DNA from: Rhodospirillales bacterium
Lineage (GTDB): Bacteria > Pseudomonadota > Alphaproteobacteria > Reyranellales > Reyranellaceae
Assembly: GCA_009377525.1 (NCBI GenBank)
Contig: WHTW01000022.1
Span: 1 to 51,867 of the forward strand
DNA: 51,867 bases
Direction of reading: 5' to 3'
Part shown: positions 23,336-31,514 of the stretch, in pieces
How the letters are laid out: every line of letters begins with the position of its first letter
Numbering within the stretch: the stretch's first letter is position 1
The notes under the pieces: generated by a model
Seen by the model: only the letters and a program-made list of their open reading frames with translations
What the model was told of the DNA's origin: nothing
Databases searched by the model: none
Translations under genes and position numbers: made by a program

Positions 23336-23839
23336 TTACGCCGCCTTGGCGGGCGTCGTCTTCTTCGTCTGCCAGTCGTTCAGGATGTCGCGGGCATGGT
23401 TCTGCTTGGGATCCATGTCGCGTTCCATGCCGGGGACCTTGGCGGTCAGCTCGATGACGTAGCCGTTGGGATCGCGGAAGTAGATCGAGCGGATGAACTT
23501 GTGGTCGCTCACGCCGCGCACCTCGCGGCCTTCCGCCTTGCCCTTGGCAAACATCTTGTCGAGCGCATCGGGCTCGACCTCGAGCGCGATGTGCAGGTCG
23601 AAGTCGTGCTGCTCCTTGAACTCGAACGGCATGTCGGGCGCTTCGAAAAAGGCGAGGCACGAGCCGTCGTCGAGCTGGAAGAACGAGTGCAGCACGCCCG
23701 CGCCGGTCTTGCGGCCGGTCATGGTCGTCTCGATCCTGAAGGCGTTGACCAGCGGCAGGCCGAGGAACTCCTCGTAGAATTTCCTCGTCTCTTCCGAATC
23801 GCGGCAGCGATAGGCGTTGTGGTGCAGACCCTTGATCAT
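23336..23839 (-). CDS. VOC-family (glyoxalase/dioxygenase superfamily) protein
   Basis: This 167-residue protein starts MIKGLHHNAYRCRDSEETRK. It has the vicinal-oxygen-chelate layout: a metal His in LHHNAYRCRDS, VLHSFFQLDDGSCLAFFEAP, a His in DFDLHIALEVEPDALDKMFA, and a Glu in IRSIYFRDPNGYVIELTAKV. These are the usual metal ligands of glyoxalase I and extradiol dioxygenase relatives. The specific reaction is unknown. It follows the glutathione S-transferase gene by 26 bp on the same strand, so a joint role in glutathione-dependent handling of reactive compounds is plausible, though not shown. Confidence 0.88.
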   Translation of the reverse strand: MIKGLHHNAYRCRDSEETRKFYEEFLGLPLVNAFRIETTMTGRKTGAGVLHSFFQLDDGSCLAFFEAPDMPFEFKEQHDFDLHIALEVEPDALDKMFAKGKAEGREVRGVSDHKFIRSIYFRDPNGYVIELTAKVPGMERDMDPKQNHARDILNDWQTKKTTPAKAA

Positions 23840-23865
23840 TTGACCCTCCTGGGGGTTCTCCTCAA

Positions 23866-24543
23866 TCAGGTGATCGCCTGCCAGGGCTGCCCCTTGGTCG
23901 AGGCGCAGAAGCCGGTGAAGGTTTCGTAGACCTTGGCGTAGTTCGGCCCGGCCTTGAAGGCGTCGAGCCAGCGCTTGATGTTGGGATAGGCCGAAAATTC
24001 GCAATGGACAAGCTCGCCCGCCGTGGTGATGGCGGCGCCGAAATAGTCCGCGACCGTGAGCTGGTTACCGACCAGGTACTTGCTGTTCGGCCCGATGAAG
24101 TGGTCGTTCAGGATCTGCAGCCAGATCTTCGACTTCTCCTTGCCGTAGGCGACCACGGCCTCCTGCACCTTGGCGTCCTCGCGCTTGAGGTGCGGGAAGA
24201 GCTGCGGATAGATCAGCCCATAGCCCCAGTCGCGATAGAAGTTGGAATTGAACCAGTCCATGACCTCGTTCACGCGGGCGCGCTGCTTGATGTCCTTGGG
24301 ATAGGTCGGCGAATCGATCTTCTCGGCGAGGTAACGCAGGATCGCGGCACTCTCGGTCAGCCGGAAGTCGCCGTCCTCGAGCATCGGGATCAGGTGGTTG
24401 GGATTGATCTTGCTGTAGGCCGGCTCGTAATGCTGGCCCTTCAGGATATCGATCACCTCCATGTCGCACTTGATGTCGTTGTCGGCGATGAACTGCATCA
24501 CCGGCCGGCTCGTCGTGGATATCGGGTGCATGTAGAGCTTCAT
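23866..24543 (-). CDS. glutathione S-transferase family protein
   Basis: This 225-residue protein starts MKLYMHPISTTSRPVMQFIA. The thioredoxin-like N-terminal domain has the ISTTSRP catalytic-Ser/Thr region, the cis-Pro turn in NPNHLIPMLEDGDF and the glutathione-contact TESAAILRYLAEKI. The helical C-terminal domain includes LVGNQLTVADYFGAAITTAG, the N-capping box motif of GST folds. It looks like the theta-type enzymes of proteobacteria. It is transcribed with the VOC gene just downstream. Confidence 0.9.
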   Translation of the reverse strand: MKLYMHPISTTSRPVMQFIADNDIKCDMEVIDILKGQHYEPAYSKINPNHLIPMLEDGDFRLTESAAILRYLAEKIDSPTYPKDIKQRARVNEVMDWFNSNFYRDWGYGLIYPQLFPHLKREDAKVQEAVVAYGKEKSKIWLQILNDHFIGPNSKYLVGNQLTVADYFGAAITTAGELVHCEFSAYPNIKRWLDAFKAGPNYAKVYETFTGFCASTKGQPWQAIT

Positions 24544-24684
24544 GAGAGCCTCCCTGCCTGTCGCTGTTCCAGGTTCCGGTTAGTCTAGTCTGCCCAGGTT
24601 ACCAAATCACTTTGCACGGAGCCTTTCCATGATCATGGCAACCACCGAGACCACCGCCGGGCACCGGATGGTAACCACCCTGGT

Positions 24685-25893
24685 TCAGGTCTTCGGCGTG
24701 GTCGTGTGCAGCCGCGCTGTCGCGATCTGCCACAGCGCCGCCGCCAGCACGCAGGCGGCGACGGCGAGGAAGGCCGACGGGTAGCCGGCCAGGGTGGCGA
24801 TCAGGCCGAAGGTCGGCGGGCCGACCACGGCGCCCGAGAAGGCGAGCGCGGTCTGCACCGAGGCGACGGCCGCCACTTGTCCCGGCGGCGACAGGTGAGC
24901 GAACTCGGCGATCGACACGCCGTTCCAGCTGATGACGACGGTACCATAGGCGACGACGATGACGCCGGTCAGCCAGTGCGGCGTGTCGGGCGCGATCAGG
25001 GCGGTGCCGGCCGCGCCGGCGGCGATGCCGATGCCGGTCCAGCCGAGCAGCGGCAGTCGCGGGATGCGGTCACCCAGCGCGCCCAGCACCAGGCGCTGCG
25101 CCGTGCCGCCGATCTGCGACAGGAAGAGCAGGAAGCCCGCCTCGGCAATGCTGAGGCGGCAATGCTCGTAGAGATAGGTCACCAGGAAGAAGGTGAAGCT
25201 GTGCTGCGCGATCACGTAGACCAGCGCCGACCAGCCGAGCACGCGCAGCTGGCGGTGGCCGAGCACGAAGTGCACTGAGCGCCAGACGCCGGGCGACGGC
25301 CCCGGCGGCGTCATGGCCGCGTCCAGGCGCGGGCGCAGCAGGCCGAGCACGCCCGCGGCGCCGACCATGGCGGCGGCGGCGACGAGCGAGGCGCCGCGCC
25401 AGCCAACCCAGGTCAGCAGCAGGGGCAGCACGATGCCGGCCGTAGCGAAGCCCAGCGGCACGCCGGTCTGCTTGATGGAGAAGACGATGCTGAAGAAGCG
25501 ACGCGGCACACGCTGGCTCAGGATATGCGCCGAGGCCGGGTTGATCGGCCCCTGGGCGAAGCCGATCAGCACGACGGCGCCGATGCAGGCCCACACCGCG
25601 GCGGCGGCGTTGACCGCCAGGCCAGCGGCGGCCGCCAACAGGGCGAGCTGGCAGACCCGCACGGCACCCAGCCGAGCGATGACGCCGGCACTCGCCAGGG
25701 CCACGAACGAGGCCACGGCATAAGTGATGGCCGTGAAGGCGCCGATCAGTTTGGCGTCGATGGCGAGGTCGCGTGCGACCGCGGGCATCAGGACGCTGAG
25801 CGACAGGACGGCAAGAGACACCATGATCTGGGTGCCCAGCATGGCGCCGAGCGGCACCAGGGCGGACCTCAGCCCGCCGTCGCCGTCAGCCAT
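24685..25893 (-). CDS. MFS transporter
   Basis: This 402-residue, 12-helix major facilitator protein starts MADGDGGLRSALVPLGAMLG. It has VCQLALLAAAAGLAVNAAAA and GFAQGPINPASAHILSQRVP in the first half, the central loop around RPRLDAAMTPPGPSPGVWRS, and FLSQIGGTAQRLVLGALGDR as the motif-A-like loop of the second half. Its start overlaps the DctM stop by 8 bp, so it is the last gene of the TRAP operon. It may export or import a related organic acid. The substrate is unknown. Confidence 0.85.
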   Translation of the reverse strand: MADGDGGLRSALVPLGAMLGTQIMVSLAVLSLSVLMPAVARDLAIDAKLIGAFTAITYAVASFVALASAGVIARLGAVRVCQLALLAAAAGLAVNAAAAVWACIGAVVLIGFAQGPINPASAHILSQRVPRRFFSIVFSIKQTGVPLGFATAGIVLPLLLTWVGWRGASLVAAAAMVGAAGVLGLLRPRLDAAMTPPGPSPGVWRSVHFVLGHRQLRVLGWSALVYVIAQHSFTFFLVTYLYEHCRLSIAEAGFLLFLSQIGGTAQRLVLGALGDRIPRLPLLGWTGIGIAAGAAGTALIAPDTPHWLTGVIVVAYGTVVISWNGVSIAEFAHLSPPGQVAAVASVQTALAFSGAVVGPPTFGLIATLAGYPSAFLAVAACVLAAALWQIATARLHTTTPKT

Positions 25894-27160
25894 AGACCAG
25901 CCGCGGCAGCCACAGGCTGAGCTCGGGCACGTAGGTCACCACGGCGAGCAGGGCAACCATCAGCATCAGGAACGGATTGACGCCGCGGATGACGATCGAC
26001 AGCGGCGTCTTGGAGACCGTCGCCAGCACGTAGAGGTTCAGGCCGACGGGCGCGGTGATGAGCGCCAGCTCCATGTTGACGGTGACCAGGATGGCAAAGT
26101 GCACCGGGTCGATGCCCAGCGGCTTCAGCACCGGGATCAGGATCGGCATGGCGATCAGCAGGATCGACGCCACCTCGAGGAACATGCCGAGGATGATCAG
26201 CATGAAGTTGATGGCGAGCAGGAATTGCCAGGCGGTGAAGCCGTTGTCACGGATGAACTGGACCAGCGCGGCCGGAATGCCCGATTCGGTGATCCAGTGC
26301 CCGAAGGCCAGCGCCGTGGCGATGATGATCATGATCGTGCCGGCGTTCTTGATCGACTCGCCGATCACCGACAGCGTCTCGGACGGCTTGAAGCCCTTGT
26401 AGTAGAACAGGCTGATCAGCATGGCGACGGCGGCGGCGAGCGCCGCCGTCTCCGTCGTCGTCACCCAGCCGCCATAGATGCCGACGGCGATGATGACCGG
26501 CAGCGACAGGGCCGGGAGGGCGTCGATGTTGACCCGGCGGAACTCCTCGGGCGAGCGGCGCGGCTCGCGTGCCAGGTTCTTGCGGCGGCCGTACCACAGC
26601 ACGTAGAGGACGAAGAACCCGGCCTGCATCAGGCCGGGAACGACGCCGGCCAGGAACAGGCGCGGCACCGATTCGTCGGCGATGATGGCGTAGAGGATCA
26701 GCGGCAGGCTGGGCGGGATCAGGATGCCGAGCGTGCCGGACGCCGCGGTGACGCCGAGCGCGAACGGGCGGTCGTATTTCCGGTCGATCATGGCCGGGAT
26801 CAGGATCGTGCCCATGGCCAGCGCGGTGGCGACGCTCGAACCGCAGATCGCGGCGAACATGGCGCAAGCTGCGACGCAGACCACGCCCAGCCCGCCGCGT
26901 ACGTTGCCGACCCAGGCGGCGGCGACGTCGACCAGCGCCTTGGCGATGCCGCCGCGTTGCATGAAGGAGGCGGCCATGACGAAGAACGGCACGGCCAGCA
27001 GGGTGGTCGAGTTGAGCTCGTCCAGCATCTTCTGGGCGATGCCGACCAGAGGCTTGCCCTCGACGGCGAACATGGTGCCGGCCGAGACGCCCAGCACCAG
27101 CCAGATCGGCAGGCCCATGCCGAGCAGGACGAAGAAGATCGCAGCGAACAGCTTGGTCAT
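25886..27160 (-). CDS. TRAP transporter large permease, DctM type
   Basis: This 424-residue protein starts MTKLFAAIFFVLLGMGLPIW and has about 12 hydrophobic segments. Family motifs include LLAVPFFVMAASFMQRGGIA, AICGSSVATALAMGTILIPA and ASGTLGILIPPSLPLILYAI, all typical of DctM. TRAP systems use the sodium gradient and a periplasmic binding protein to import organic acids. The start follows the DctQ stop by 2 bp. With DctQ and DctP upstream, the set is complete. The linked lyase and CoA-transferase genes suggest that the cargo is a dicarboxylate. Confidence 0.93.
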   Translation of the reverse strand: MTKLFAAIFFVLLGMGLPIWLVLGVSAGTMFAVEGKPLVGIAQKMLDELNSTTLLAVPFFVMAASFMQRGGIAKALVDVAAAWVGNVRGGLGVVCVAACAMFAAICGSSVATALAMGTILIPAMIDRKYDRPFALGVTAASGTLGILIPPSLPLILYAIIADESVPRLFLAGVVPGLMQAGFFVLYVLWYGRRKNLAREPRRSPEEFRRVNIDALPALSLPVIIAVGIYGGWVTTTETAALAAAVAMLISLFYYKGFKPSETLSVIGESIKNAGTIMIIIATALAFGHWITESGIPAALVQFIRDNGFTAWQFLLAINFMLIILGMFLEVASILLIAMPILIPVLKPLGIDPVHFAILVTVNMELALITAPVGLNLYVLATVSKTPLSIVIRGVNPFLMLMVALLAVVTYVPELSLWLPRLVYG

Positions 27161-27162
27161 GG

Positions 27163-27666
27163 CTATTCGCGCCCTGAATGGACTTCCATGGTCGCCGGAT
27201 CGAAGGCGAAGCAGAATTGCCACAGCCGGCGCGCGTAGCGTATCGACATCAGCGCCGCCGAGAACGGCAGCGCCGCGTAGTAGACCCACATCGGAAAGCT
27301 CAGCACCGTATTGCTGCGCTCGCCGAGGTCGTAGGAATCGGAGGACACCAGCCAGCCGTACCAGGTGAGCGCGAGGCAGAAGCCCAGCGCGATGCCGCAG
27401 TTGGCGATCTCGAGCCAGCGCTGTCGCTCGGGGCGCATCATGCGCAGCAGCAGATCGGCGCGCACGTGGCCGTCCTCGCGCACCAGCAGACTGGCGGTAA
27501 GAAAGGTCGCCCATATGACGACATAGATCGTGAGCTCCTCGCCGGCCGAGAAATCGATCTCGGTGGTGAGGTAACGCCCGACGATCTGCGTCAGGTAGAT
27601 GCACAGCGCCAGTCCGCCGAGCAGGCCGATCAGCCAGCGCTCAAGCCTGTCCCATGCGTCGAGCAT
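27163..27666 (-). CDS. TRAP transporter small permease, DctQ type
   Basis: This 167-residue inner-membrane protein starts MLDAWDRLERWLIGLLGGLA, with four hydrophobic helices. It has the DctQ pattern: IVGRYLTTEIDFSAGEELTI, VVIWATFLTASLLVREDGHV, and a last helix near FPMWVYYAALPFSAALMSIR. It pairs with DctM to form the transport unit. It lies between dctP and dctM; a GC-rich hairpin with a T-rich tail in the dctP-dctQ gap probably lowers its expression relative to the binding protein. Confidence 0.92.
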   Translation of the reverse strand: MLDAWDRLERWLIGLLGGLALCIYLTQIVGRYLTTEIDFSAGEELTIYVVIWATFLTASLLVREDGHVRADLLLRMMRPERQRWLEIANCGIALGFCLALTWYGWLVSSDSYDLGERSNTVLSFPMWVYYAALPFSAALMSIRYARRLWQFCFAFDPATMEVHSGRE

Positions 27667-27702
27667 ACGCGTCCCCGCTGTCGCGATGTGCAGAAAAGGA
27701 AA

Positions 27703-27726
27703 GGGCGCCCGCTGCGGCGGACGCCC
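27703..27726 (-). terminator. attenuator-like hairpin between dctP and dctQ
   Basis: GGGCG-C-CCGC-TGCG-GCGG-A-CGCCC forms a nearly perfect stem. Read on the coding (minus) strand it is followed by TTTCCTTTTCT, as in a leaky intrinsic terminator. It would let dctP be made in excess over the membrane subunits. Confidence 0.6.
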
Positions 27727-27735
27727 GAGGAGTGA

Positions 27736-28758
27736 TCAGCTCTTGCTGGAGGCGCCGAGCGCGGCGTTGGCCTCGGCCACCAACGCAGGATCGAGCTTGA
27801 GCTCCTTGACGACGGCATCCTGCGTGGCCATCAGCTTCTTGCGCGTCGCCTCGAGTACCGCCGCACTGGGGTCCACGATGGTGATGCCGGCCTTCTTCAT
27901 GATGTCGACGGCCTCGGCCTGGCTCTTGGCCATGGCTGTCCGCCAGCCGCCGATCTTGGAGGCCCACATGTCGGTCAAGATCTTCTGCAGGTCGGGGCCG
28001 AGCTTCTTCCAGAAGGCCTCGCTCACCATCGGGATGTACTGGGCGAAGAACTGATGATCCTGCAGGCCGTACTTCACGCCGGACTCCCACAGCTTGGCCG
28101 ACTTCACGCTCTCGTTGGTCGTGAACAACGCGTCGAAGGTGCCCTGGCTCAGCGCCAGCGGCACGTCCGGCCAGGCCGTGAAGTTTGGCACGCCCTCGAA
28201 GAACTTGACGCGGATCATCTGGCCGGCGCCGCCCGAGGTGCGGATCTTGAGACCCTTGAGATCGTCGGGCCCGTTGAGCGGCTTGGTCGTCGAGAAGGTG
28301 TGCGCCGCGCCGAGGTCGAGCCATTTGCCGACGATGTGCACGCCGAGCTTCTTTTCCAGCATGCCGTTCAACTTCTTGCCGACGTCGCCGTCGATCACCT
28401 TGTAGATCTCGGCCGCGGTGCGGCCGTAGAAGGCCGGCGACTGGGTGATGTCGAGGTTGGCCTCGATGCCCGTCAGGTTCCACGGGCCGGGCACGCCCAT
28501 CTCGGCGCCGCCCTGGCGCAGCGCCTTGCCGACGTCGCGGTCGCGGAACAGCTGTGCCGAGTGGAAGACCTCGATCTTGATCTTGCCGCTGGCGACCTTC
28601 TCCAGCTCCTTGGCGAACTCCGTCATCTGCATCGTCCGCGTGTGCGTGGCGGACGTGTCGAGCGACAGGCGCATCTTGAGCGGCTCCTGCGCGCGCAGCA
28701 GTGCGGGCGCGGCGACGGCCGAAGCGGCGACGCCGCCCATGAGGGTCCTTCTGAGCAT
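27736..28758 (-). CDS. TRAP transporter substrate-binding protein, DctP type
   Basis: This 340-residue protein starts MLRRTLMGGVAASAVAAPAL, an export signal ending near LLRAQ. The DctP fold shows in KIKIEVFHSAQLFRDRDVGK, LKGLKIRTSGGAGQMIRVKF and YGLQDHQFFAQYIPMVSEAF; the region around LKIRTSG contains the Arg that usually salt-bridges the substrate carboxylate. The ligand should be an organic acid, probably the compound processed by the enzymes encoded upstream. It begins 55 bp below the CitE-like lyase gene in the same direction. Confidence 0.93.
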   Translation of the reverse strand: MLRRTLMGGVAASAVAAPALLRAQEPLKMRLSLDTSATHTRTMQMTEFAKELEKVASGKIKIEVFHSAQLFRDRDVGKALRQGGAEMGVPGPWNLTGIEANLDITQSPAFYGRTAAEIYKVIDGDVGKKLNGMLEKKLGVHIVGKWLDLGAAHTFSTTKPLNGPDDLKGLKIRTSGGAGQMIRVKFFEGVPNFTAWPDVPLALSQGTFDALFTTNESVKSAKLWESGVKYGLQDHQFFAQYIPMVSEAFWKKLGPDLQKILTDMWASKIGGWRTAMAKSQAEAVDIMKKAGITIVDPSAAVLEATRKKLMATQDAVVKELKLDPALVAEANAALGASSKS

Positions 28759-28813
28759 GGTTTCCTTCCTAAGCGTTGTGGGGCGTTTGTCTTGATTGGG
28801 CAGAACGGGGGCT

Positions 28814-29728
28814 CTACATGCCGTAGAGATCGGCCTTGTTCAATACCGTGTTGCGCAGAATGCGGATGGAGGCGACGTCGACCATGATGCCGTCGACGTT
28901 GATGGCGCCCAGCCCCTTGGCCTCGGCCTCGGCGTAGGCCTTCTCGAGCTTGCGCGCGCGCGCGATGTCCTCGGGCTTGGGCGAGTAGATCTCGAGCGCA
29001 TGCTCGATCTGCGAGGGATGGATCGCCCACTTGCCGACGCAACCCAGGATCATCGAGCGCTTGCACTCCTCACGATAGGCCTCGGGGTTGCGGAAGTCGG
29101 CGAACGGGCCGTCGACCGGATCGATGCCGGCGGCGCGGCAAGCCATCACCAGGCGGAAGCGGGCATAGTGCCAGAGGTCGCCCGGGTAGCCGTCGTTGGT
29201 GCCGACGTTCTTGTTGGTGACGCCCATCGAGGCCGAGAAGTCGCCCATGCCGAACACCAGGCATTCCAGCCGCGGCGTCGACTTGGCGATGGCGTCGACG
29301 TTCTGCATGCCCTCGACCTCCTCGATGAGAGCCTCCAGTCCGATTGGGCGCTTGAGCTTCAGCTTCTTCTCGAGCTGGTGCAGCAGCTTGTCGGCGAACA
29401 ACACGTCGGCCGGAGTCATGACCTTCGTCATCATGATGGTGTCGAGATGCTCGCCCGCGCCCTCGACGACCTCGATGATGTCCTCGAAAGCGTACTCGGT
29501 GGTGAGGTCGTTGATGCGCACGCAGCGCGTCTTGCCTTTCCAGTCGAGCGTCTTCAGCGCCTGCACGATCTTCTTGCGGGCGTCGCGCTTCTGGCTGGGG
29601 GCGACGGCGTCCTCGAGGTCGAGGAAGACATGGTCGGCCTTCGACTCCGAGGCCTTCTGCATCATCTTCTCGCTCGAACCGGGCGTGGAAAGCTGCACGC
29701 GGCGGGCGCGGCGCGGACGGTCGGTCAT
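28814..29728 (-). CDS. HpcH/CitE-like CoA-thioester lyase
   Basis: This 304-residue protein starts MTDRPRRARRVQLSTPGSSE. It belongs to the citrate lyase beta / malyl-CoA lyase family, which cleaves a hydroxyacyl-CoA into two parts with a metal ion. Visible are the family start VQLSTPGSSEKMMQKASESK, FLDLEDAVAPSQKRDARKKI, the Arg in RCVRINDLTT, the Glu in IGLEALIEEVEGMQN, and a metal Asp in GMGDFSASMG. The full-length KWAIHPSQIEHALEIYSP motif is also typical. The likely substrate is a malyl-, methylmalyl- or citramalyl-CoA. It starts 12 bp after the CoA-transferase gene. Confidence 0.9.
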   Translation of the reverse strand: MTDRPRRARRVQLSTPGSSEKMMQKASESKADHVFLDLEDAVAPSQKRDARKKIVQALKTLDWKGKTRCVRINDLTTEYAFEDIIEVVEGAGEHLDTIMMTKVMTPADVLFADKLLHQLEKKLKLKRPIGLEALIEEVEGMQNVDAIAKSTPRLECLVFGMGDFSASMGVTNKNVGTNDGYPGDLWHYARFRLVMACRAAGIDPVDGPFADFRNPEAYREECKRSMILGCVGKWAIHPSQIEHALEIYSPKPEDIARARKLEKAYAEAEAKGLGAINVDGIMVDVASIRILRNTVLNKADLYGM

Positions 29729-29740
29729 GTCATGTCTCCC

Positions 29741-30955
29741 TCAGGCAACGATCTTTTCGGCCCTCAGGCGCGCAATATCCGCGCCATTGAGGCCGAGACG
29801 GGTCAGATACTCATCGGTGTGCTCGCCCAGCAAGGGGGCGCGATGGCGCACGCGGCCGGGCGTCTCGCTCATCTTGATGGCGACGCCCGCCACCTTCATG
29901 TCGCCCGCGAGGCCCGGGTGGGGTACGGACACCACCATGTCACGGGCGGCGAAGTGCGGGTTGGCGAACACGTCGCGCACGTCGTTGACCGGCGCGAACG
30001 GCACCTGGCCGCCGAGATGAGCCAGCAGCTCCTGCTTGGTGCGCTGGCTGGTGAAGGCCGACACCGCGGCGATGATCTCGTCCTGGTGGGCACGGCGATC
30101 CTGCACGTTGGAGAGCCGCGGGTCGGTCGCCATCTCCGGCCGGCCGATCAGCCGGCACAGGATCGGGAAGTGCGTGTCGGCATGGGCGGCGATGGTGACG
30201 TGGCCGTCCCTTGCCGGGAACATGCCGAAAGGGCAGAGCAGGGGATGGTGGTTGCCCTCCGGCACCGGCACGCCGCCGGTGAAGGCGTATTGGTGCACGA
30301 TGCGCTCGCACATCGACAGGATGGCGTCGACCATGCCGACGTCGACGAACTGGCCCTTGCCGGTCTTGTGGGCGCGCAGGATGGCGCTGACGATGCCGAC
30401 GGCGCACATGGTGGCGGGCATCAGGTCGCCGATGCCGGGGCCGACCTTCATCGGCGTGTCCTTGTCCGGACCGGTGATGGCCATGATGCCGCCGAAGGCC
30501 TGGGCGACCACGTCGTAAGCCGGCCAGTCGGTGTAGGGGCTCCTGCCCGTGCGCCAATCGCCGAAGCCGCGGATGGTGGCGTAGACCAGCTTGGGGAAAC
30601 GCTCGTGCAGGGTCTCGTAGCCGAGGCCCAGCCGGTCCATGACGCCGCCACGATAGTTCTCGACCACCGCATCGGCGCCCTCGCACAGCCGCATCACCAG
30701 CTCGCGACCCTCGGGATGTTTCAGGTCGATGGCGATCGACTTCTTGTTGCGGTTCACCGAGGCGAAGTAGCCCCCGAACGCCCTGAGCTTGTCGTCGGCA
30801 TGATAGGGGCCGACGATTCGCGTGTGGTCGCCGTCGAGCGGCTCGACCTTGATGATCTCGGCCCCCTGGTCGGCCAGCAGCATGGTGCAGAACGGCCCGG
30901 CCAGCATTTGCGTGAGATCGACGATGCGGACTCCGTCGAGGGCACCGGTGGTCAT
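29741..30955 (-). CDS. CaiB/BaiF family (class III) CoA-transferase
   Basis: This 404-residue protein starts MTTGALDGVRIVDLTQMLAG, the classic class III opening. The catalytic Asp is D177 in KVGPGIGDLMPA. Other family segments include VENYRGGVMDRLGLGYETLH and FAPVNDVRDVFANPHFAARD. The enzyme would move CoA from a donor such as succinyl-CoA to an acid taken up by the TRAP system. It is preceded by a palindromic repeat that separates it from the MaoC/acyl-CoA dehydrogenase genes on the same strand. Confidence 0.92.
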   Translation of the reverse strand: MTTGALDGVRIVDLTQMLAGPFCTMLLADQGAEIIKVEPLDGDHTRIVGPYHADDKLRAFGGYFASVNRNKKSIAIDLKHPEGRELVMRLCEGADAVVENYRGGVMDRLGLGYETLHERFPKLVYATIRGFGDWRTGRSPYTDWPAYDVVAQAFGGIMAITGPDKDTPMKVGPGIGDLMPATMCAVGIVSAILRAHKTGKGQFVDVGMVDAILSMCERIVHQYAFTGGVPVPEGNHHPLLCPFGMFPARDGHVTIAAHADTHFPILCRLIGRPEMATDPRLSNVQDRRAHQDEIIAAVSAFTSQRTKQELLAHLGGQVPFAPVNDVRDVFANPHFAARDMVVSVPHPGLAGDMKVAGVAIKMSETPGRVRHRAPLLGEHTDEYLTRLGLNGADIARLRAEKIVA

Positions 30956-30957
30956 GG

Positions 30958-31020
30958 TCTTCCAGACCGCGCGCTTCCAGCGCGCTCATGAGGCGCGCAG
31001 GATGCGCGCGGTCCGAAAGA
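30958..31020. repeat. palindromic intergenic repeat, type I
   Basis: TCTTCCAGACCGCGCGC at one side and GCGCGCGGTCCGAAAGA at the other, with slightly mismatched inner arms, enclose GCTCATGAG. It lies inside the catabolic gene cluster between maoC and caiB. Confidence 0.8.
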
Positions 31021-31034
31021 GAAGAAACCCGGCC

Positions 31035-31514
31035 TCACCTGTCTCCCCAATGGCTGCGCCGCTTGATCAGAACCGTGCGCTCGCCCTCGAAGATGTGCTT
31101 GTCGTCCTGGTTCACGCCGGAGTGCTTGAAGCGCACGATGCCGGCGTCGGGCTGCTTGGCGTCGCTGATCTCCAGCACCTCGCTGTAACAGTAGAGCGTG
31201 TCACCATGATAGAGCGGACCCTTCAGCCGGATCTTGTCCATGCCGAGCTCCATCAGCGCGTTCTCGGCGGTGTCCTCGGCGGCAAGCCCGATGCACATGG
31301 AGATGGTGACACCGCCGAAGCCCAGGCGCTGGCCGTAGTTGGTCGACTTGGTCAGGTGCTCGTTGAAGTGCGCCTCGGCGGTGTTCATGGTCACGTTGGT
31401 GATCCAGACCTGTTCCATCGGCTCGACGGTCTTGCCGCGCGCGTGTTTCAGCACGTCGCCGACCTTGAAATCCTCGAAGTAGTTGGCCTTGCTGGTGAGG
31501 GAGGAGACTTTCAT
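31035..31514 (-). CDS. MaoC-like hydratase
   Basis: This 159-residue single hot-dog-fold protein starts MKVSSLTSKANYFEDFKVGD. It has YFEDFKVGDVLKHARGKTVE, the segment VTMNTAEAHFNEHLTKSTNY in which the hydratase D-x-x-x-x-H motif should lie (here N-T-A-E-A-H, so the usual Asp is replaced by Asn), and GVTISMCIGLAAEDTAENAL. Close relatives are annotated as MaoC or mesaconyl-CoA-type hydratases. The start codon overlaps the acyl-CoA dehydrogenase stop (TGATG), so the two are translated together. It likely hydrates an enoyl-CoA made by that dehydrogenase. Confidence 0.85.
   Translation of the reverse strand: MKVSSLTSKANYFEDFKVGDVLKHARGKTVEPMEQVWITNVTMNTAEAHFNEHLTKSTNYGQRLGFGGVTISMCIGLAAEDTAENALMELGMDKIRLKGPLYHGDTLYCYSEVLEISDAKQPDAGIVRFKHSGVNQDDKHIFEGERTVLIKRRSHWGDR

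Noticed and set aside
28796..30991. A 731-codon plus-strand frame
   Set aside because: It lies opposite the intact citE-type and caiB-type genes and is a GC-rich shadow with no domain pattern. Several other very long frames (for example at 20111-22435, 25724-27238 and 1079-2812) were rejected for the same reason.
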